9,796 bases of DNA from JALYUA01 sp038253555. Lineage in GTDB: Bacteria > Acidobacteriota > Thermoanaerobaculia > UBA5066 > Gp7-AA6. The notes below the pieces were generated by a model. It was not told the DNA's origin. It saw only the letters and a list, made by a program, of their open reading frames with translations, and searched no databases. The first letter of the stretch is position 1, and each line of letters opens with the position of its first letter. The stretch lies in NCBI GenBank assembly GCA_038253555.1, contig JBBSGZ010000143.1, positions 1-9,796 on the forward strand, written 5' to 3'. The translations under genes were made by a program, and so were the position numbers. Of this stretch, positions 6,864-9,796 are shown one piece after another.

Positions 6864-7712
6864 ATGCTCATTCTCCGCGCAGCACTGCGCCGTCTAATTC
6901 CGCTGACTCTTACCGGAGCGTTCACGGGCGCGCTGGTTCTCAGTTCCTTGTCCTGCTTCAGGGACTCCTCCCCGACGGCCCCGAAGATCGACTCGCCGAC
7001 GCCGGTCCCTTCGGCGACGCCGTTTCCGGCCGGCTCTCCGACCGCAACGCCGACACTGACGCCGACGGGTCCCGCGCCCTCGGTGACTGCCGTGCCGCCC
7101 ACTTCGTCTCCGACCCCGCTCTCGAGCCCCACTTCAACGCCGACCCTGACGGCGACGCCCCTCTTTTCGTCGACTCCCGGGGCCACCCCGACTCTGACGA
7201 TAACGCCGCTGGCTTCGGCGACAGCGCTTCCGACGGGCACCGCGACGGCTGTTCCAAGCCTGACGGCGACCCTCAACTTCACGTCAACTCCGACGACCAC
7301 GCCAACCCCGACGATCACCATGACCCCGTCTGCCACGCCCACGGGAACTTTCATCCCGCCGACGGCGACTCCGACATCGACTCCGAGCCGGACGCCGACC
7401 CCGACGGCGACTTTTACCGCGACGGCGACACCGAGCATCACTTCCGTACCCACGCGGACCCCGACCCCTTCGTTGACCGCGAGCGCGACAGCGACAGCAA
7501 CTGCGACCGCCACCGGCCCCCCGCCGACCCTGACTCCGACCAACACAGCCACCGCGACCGCAACTGCGACCGCCACCGCCACCGCCACCGCCACCCCCAC
7601 CCCCACCCCCACCCCCACCCGGACTCCCACCCTCGCTGCGACCGCCACTCCGACGATGACTCCGAGCCCGCGTCCGGCGAAATCAACCTCAACGCCGACG
7701 CCGACCCCGTAA
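6864..7712 (+). CDS. Thr/Pro-rich probable lipoprotein
   Basis: A 282-residue protein. The N-terminus MLILRAALRRLIPLTLTGAF leads to a hydrophobic stretch and Cys31 in LSSLSC, which fits a relaxed lipobox rather than the classical LAGC. The mature part (32-282) is almost wholly low complexity, built from Thr, Pro, Ala and Ser (ATPTLTPTGPAP; TATATATATATPTPTPTPT), with no recognisable folded domain. It probably forms an extended, surface or periplasmic spacer, possibly O-glycosylated; that is inference. ATG 6864 is chosen because it opens the signal sequence; the frame is open from 6681 but that part overlaps the preceding gene and is not signal-like. The Thr/Pro style and exported nature are shared with the linkers of the two upstream genes, 112 bases away. 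The frame ends at TAA 7710-7712, but see the out-of-frame continuation. Confidence 0.72.
   Translation: MLILRAALRRLIPLTLTGAFTGALVLSSLSCFRDSSPTAPKIDSPTPVPSATPFPAGSPTATPTLTPTGPAPSVTAVPPTSSPTPLSSPTSTPTLTATPLFSSTPGATPTLTITPLASATALPTGTATAVPSLTATLNFTSTPTTTPTPTITMTPSATPTGTFIPPTATPTSTPSRTPTPTATFTATATPSITSVPTRTPTPSLTASATATATATATGPPPTLTPTNTATATATATATATATATPTPTPTPTRTPTLAATATPTMTPSPRPAKSTSTPTPTP
7594..7620 (-). other. Strong G-quadruplex motif on the template strand
   Basis: The plus strand carries four runs of five C and one of three C, each separated by a single A (7,594-7,620). The minus strand therefore has G5-T-G5-T-G5-T-G5-T-G3, a textbook short-loop quadruplex motif. It encodes the TPTPTPTPT core of the lipoprotein. 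Confidence 0.7.
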
Positions 7713-7878
7713 GCGAACGACCCCCCACGGGGACAGCGGTTCCAGGAGAGAGCGGGCGGAGACACCGATCACCGCCATCGCGACTGCCACGCCGACGCTC
7801 ACGCCGGCGAAATCCGAGACGCCGACTTCCTCGGCAGCCCTGCCGCGACGGCCCCGGAGGCCGGATTGGGTGGGTTGA
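7713..7878 (+). pseudogene. Out-of-frame Thr/Pro-rich continuation of the lipoprotein
   Basis: In another frame, the DNA past the stop reads SERPPTGDSGSRRERAETP, then ITAIATATPTLTPAKSETPT and SSAALPRRPRRPDWVG, ending at TGA 7,876-7,878. The TPTLTPAKSETPTSS part has the same composition as the lipoprotein and echoes its own end (RPAKSTSTPTPTP). Either a shifted C-terminal end or a decayed repeat copy. The rest of the gap to 8,095 holds no gene I can support. Confidence 0.45.
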
Positions 7879-7933
7879 GGCCAGGCGGGAGCCTCTTTGA
7901 TTAGAAAGCCGGCGGCGGGGCGGATCGGTGGGC

Positions 7934-7952
7934 CGGCCGACTTAGTCGGTTG
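7934..7952. terminator. Hairpin in convergent intergenic region
   Basis: CGGCCGAC-TTA-GTCGGTTG forms an 8-bp stem (two G-U pairs on the plus RNA) between the lipoprotein gene and the convergent aminotransferase gene. There is no U-tract, so it is at best a weak or bidirectional terminator. Confidence 0.3.
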
Positions 7953-8095
7953 CCCCCGCAGGTCGTTCTGGTCTCGGGGATCGACGGGTGCACCACCCCG
8001 GGAAAGCTTCCTCGCCGCGGAGACTGGCGCCATCAGATTCCGGAACGGTGACACCGACGAATTTTTGAGTTATCGGAATCATCAGGTGGCAACTC

Positions 8096-9202
8096 TTATT
8101 TTTCGCCGACGATGTCCGCGAGAGTGGTCGCGGCGAACTCGGCCTGTTCGGTGGTCATTTCCGGGAACAGGGGCATGCTGAGCGCTCGGTCCGACGCCCA
8201 CTCCGTATGGGGAAAGCTCCCGGACTTGTGGCCGAGCCACGCGTAAGCTTTCTGCAAGTGCACTGGGACCGGGTAGTGGATAGCCGTCTGCACGCCTCGG
8301 ACCTCCAGCGCGGCGCGCACGGAAGCCAGGTTTTCGACGTAGACCACGAAGAGGTGATAGACGCTCTCCGCTTCCGGGCTGTCCTTCGGCATGGTGACCC
8401 GTGCTCCGGACAGTACTTTCCGATAAAGCCGGGCGATCTCGATTCGGCGGGCGGTCCAACGATCGAGGTGTCGGAGTTTGACTCGGAGGACCGCGCCCTG
8501 GAATCCGTCCATCCGGTAATTGAACCCGATCTGATCGTGATGGTAGCGGCGCGTCTGACCGTGATCGCGAAGTGTCCGCGCCAGCTCGGACACACGATCG
8601 TCGTTCGTTGTAAGCGCACCCCCCTCGCCGTAGGCGCCGAGATTCTTGGATGGATAAAAGCTGAATGCGGCAGCCAGACCAAATCCGCCGACCCGCCTGC
8701 CGCGGAACCTGGCGCCGTGAGCCTGGCAGGCATCCTCGACGACGGCGACATTGCGATCGGCGGCGATCCTCAGAATGGCGTCGAGATTTGCGGGCCGGCC
8801 GTACAGGTGGACGGGGACGATCGCCTTGGTGCGGGCTGTCATGGCGCGCTCGATCCCCTGCGGGTCGATATTGCCCGTCTCGGGTTCAACGTCGACAAAC
8901 ACCGGCCTGGCACCGACGTAAGAGATTGCCTCGGCGGTGGCGATAAAGGTGGTGGGGGTCGTGATCACCTCGTCGTCTGGCCCAACCTCCGCCGCGAGGA
9001 GGGCCACGTGGAGAGCGCTGGTTCCGCTGTTCATCGCGACGCAGTGCTTGGTCTCGCAATACGCCGCGAATTCGGTCTCGAAAGCGGAGACCTCCTCTCC
9101 GAGAATAAAGGTGGCGTTCCGGCAAACGCCGTCTAGCGCCACGAGGATCTCGTCCCGCAACGCGCCGTACTGTTCCTTCAGGTCGAAGTAGGGAACCTTC
9201 AT
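8096..9202 (-). CDS. DegT/DnrJ/EryC1/StrS-family sugar aminotransferase
   Basis: A 368-residue PLP-dependent fold-type I aminotransferase of the family that transfers an amino group to nucleotide-linked keto sugars in surface polysaccharide or glycan synthesis. The family-typical N-terminus MKVPYFDLKEQY starts at ATG 9202, with GGAG eight bases upstream; the frame is open further but without similarity. The diagnostic motifs are MNSGTSALHVAL (57-68), TTPTTFIATAEAI (81-93), VVEDACQAHGA (Asp157 contacts the PLP ring nitrogen; Gln160) and SFYPSKNLGAYGEGGA (Lys186 forms the Schiff base). The C-terminal IHYPVPVHLQKAY is also typical. The length is normal and nothing is missing. The exact sugar substrate cannot be told from sequence alone. 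It stands alone here, convergent with the lipoprotein gene; no other sugar genes are in view. Confidence 0.92.
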   Translation of the reverse strand: MKVPYFDLKEQYGALRDEILVALDGVCRNATFILGEEVSAFETEFAAYCETKHCVAMNSGTSALHVALLAAEVGPDDEVITTPTTFIATAEAISYVGARPVFVDVEPETGNIDPQGIERAMTARTKAIVPVHLYGRPANLDAILRIAADRNVAVVEDACQAHGARFRGRRVGGFGLAAAFSFYPSKNLGAYGEGGALTTNDDRVSELARTLRDHGQTRRYHHDQIGFNYRMDGFQGAVLRVKLRHLDRWTARRIEIARLYRKVLSGARVTMPKDSPEAESVYHLFVVYVENLASVRAALEVRGVQTAIHYPVPVHLQKAYAWLGHKSGSFPHTEWASDRALSMPLFPEMTTEQAEFAATTLADIVGEK

Positions 9203-9370
9203 CGGGCCGCACTCCGTTCTAGTTTCGCTGACGTAGGGATATGGCGAAACGACTTCATTTCCTCGGCGGAAAGCCTCGCTTGCTACCTTTTTCCAACAAT
9301 GGGGGCCGCGCCGGTTCGAAGTTCGAGCACGGCATTTAAAAGAATCTTCATTCCATGCCAGTTCGGCGAA

Positions 9371-9395
9371 GTTTCCGAAGGGATCATCCGGAAAC
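9371..9395. promoter_or_regulatory. Inverted repeat upstream of the aminotransferase gene
   Basis: GTTTCCG (9,371-9,377) and CGGAAAC (9,389-9,395) are a perfect 7-bp inverted repeat 11 bases apart. It sits about 170 bases upstream of the aminotransferase start, in the 262-base gene-free stretch between 9,203 and the IS. It could be an operator or just a hairpin. Nothing else in that stretch was recognised. Confidence 0.25.
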
Positions 9396-9464
9396 GTGAG
9401 CCGCGCCACGCCCCGCTAAAATTCTACGGTACCGCCCCAGATCGTATCCTCAGCATGAATCGAG

Positions 9465-9796
9465 TGGAGTTGACCCGGTTTCGTGGACCCCTTCAGACTT
9501 GGGAGAAAGGAGTTCGCGATGGGAGTGGGACGAGCGCCGTATCCGGAGGAGTTTCGGCGACGGATGGTGGAGTTGGTTCGATCGGGTCGTAGCCCGGAGG
9601 GTTTGTCGAAGGAGTTTGAGCCTTCGGCGCAGACGATCCGGAATTGGGTTGAGCAGATGGATGTGGACGAGGGACGCCGCAGCGACGGCCTGACGAGCTC
9701 TGAGAGGGCGGAGCTGGGGCAGTTGCGTCGAGAGAATCGGCGGCTGAAGCTGGAGCGGGAGATTCTGGCAAAAGCCGCGGCCTGGTTTGCTCGGGA
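9465..9796 (+). mobile_element. IS3-family insertion sequence, left end (truncated by window)
   Basis: The element is called from the OrfA transposase it contains. Its left terminal inverted repeat probably begins near 9,465 with TGGAGTTGACCCGGTTTCG and continues to about 9,491 with TGGACCCC, a sequence style common at IS3-family ends. The right end is outside the window, so the inverted repeat pair and target duplication cannot be checked. Confidence 0.65.
9519..9796 (+). CDS. IS3-family transposase OrfA, N-terminal part
   Basis: DNA-binding subunit of an IS3-type transposase; 92 codons are in the window and the frame is still open at the edge. PYPEEFRRRMVELVRSGRSP, then GLSKEFEPSAQTIRNWVEQM, form the helix-turn-helix (HTH_Tnp_1). 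After DEGRRSDGLT comes a heptad Leu/Arg region (ELGQLRRENRRLKLEREILA) that resembles the leucine zipper of OrfA. ATG 9519 has AGGAG seven bases upstream. IS3 OrfA normally shifts -1 into OrfB on an A-rich slippery site; AAAAG at 9,770-9,774 sits where related OrfA proteins often encode two lysines, but whether it serves is unknown. OrfB is not in the window. Confidence 0.85.
   Translation, partial: MGVGRAPYPEEFRRRMVELVRSGRSPEGLSKEFEPSAQTIRNWVEQMDVDEGRRSDGLTSSERAELGQLRRENRRLKLEREILAKAAAWFAR

Noticed and set aside
7897..8181. 94-residue plus-strand frame in the convergent gap
   Set aside because: No recognisable motif, unusual composition, and it runs into the aminotransferase gene on the other strand.
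9299..9592. Plus-strand frame upstream of and overlapping the IS
   Set aside because: Crosses the putative IS end and overlaps OrfA in another frame; no family recognised.
1..9796. tRNA, rRNA, CRISPR array
   Set aside because: I scanned the intergenic stretches on both strands and saw no cloverleaf, rRNA segment or regularly spaced direct repeats with spacers. The only repeats are coding low-complexity tracts.

Overview
The window is GC-rich, apart from a short AT-rich patch near 1,960-2,035, and looks like a bacterial chromosome segment from a Gram-negative organism. Evidence for a diderm envelope: several exported proteins with signal peptides, two TonB C-terminal domain proteins and a probable lipoprotein. 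The mix of genes (17M-like/YtxH-like stress proteins, TPR-TonB-PEGA proteins, Thr/Pro-rich lipoprotein) would suit an Acidobacteriota-like or similar environmental lineage, but I cannot fix the taxon from sequence alone.

Layout. (1) 1-1,436, minus strand: a probable three-gene operon: a YtxH-like small membrane protein, a glycine-zipper general-stress-17M-like protein and the first 35 codons of an exported protein cut by the window edge. A good sigma-54 -24/-12 match lies just upstream (1,467-1,482). (2) 1,581-1,869, minus: a decayed chimera, part of an ABC-transporter ATPase joined to the C-terminus of a sensor histidine kinase. (3) 1,998-3,701, minus: folD followed by pepE (aspartyl dipeptidase); pepE has an apparent one-base deletion near its 5' end. 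(4) 3,812-7,712, plus: two tandem paralogous exported proteins (helical-repeat N-terminus, Pro-rich linker, TonB C-terminal domain; the first also has PEGA-like domains), then a Thr/Pro-rich probable lipoprotein. (5) 8,096-9,202, minus: a DegT/DnrJ/EryC1/StrS sugar aminotransferase, convergent with the lipoprotein gene. (6) From about 9,465 to the right edge, plus: the left end and OrfA of an IS3-family insertion sequence, truncated by the window.

How it fits together: the plus-strand block seems devoted to the cell envelope, with three successive exported proteins built around Pro/Thr-rich spacer segments. folD and pepE are housekeeping metabolism. The left-hand operon looks like a stress module. 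Genuine novelty is modest. The best leads are the tandem TPR-TonB-PEGA paralogs without a TonB-type anchor, the lipoprotein gene with a strong antisense G-quadruplex motif and an out-of-frame continuation, the ABC/histidine-kinase chimera, and the candidate sigma-54 promoter.
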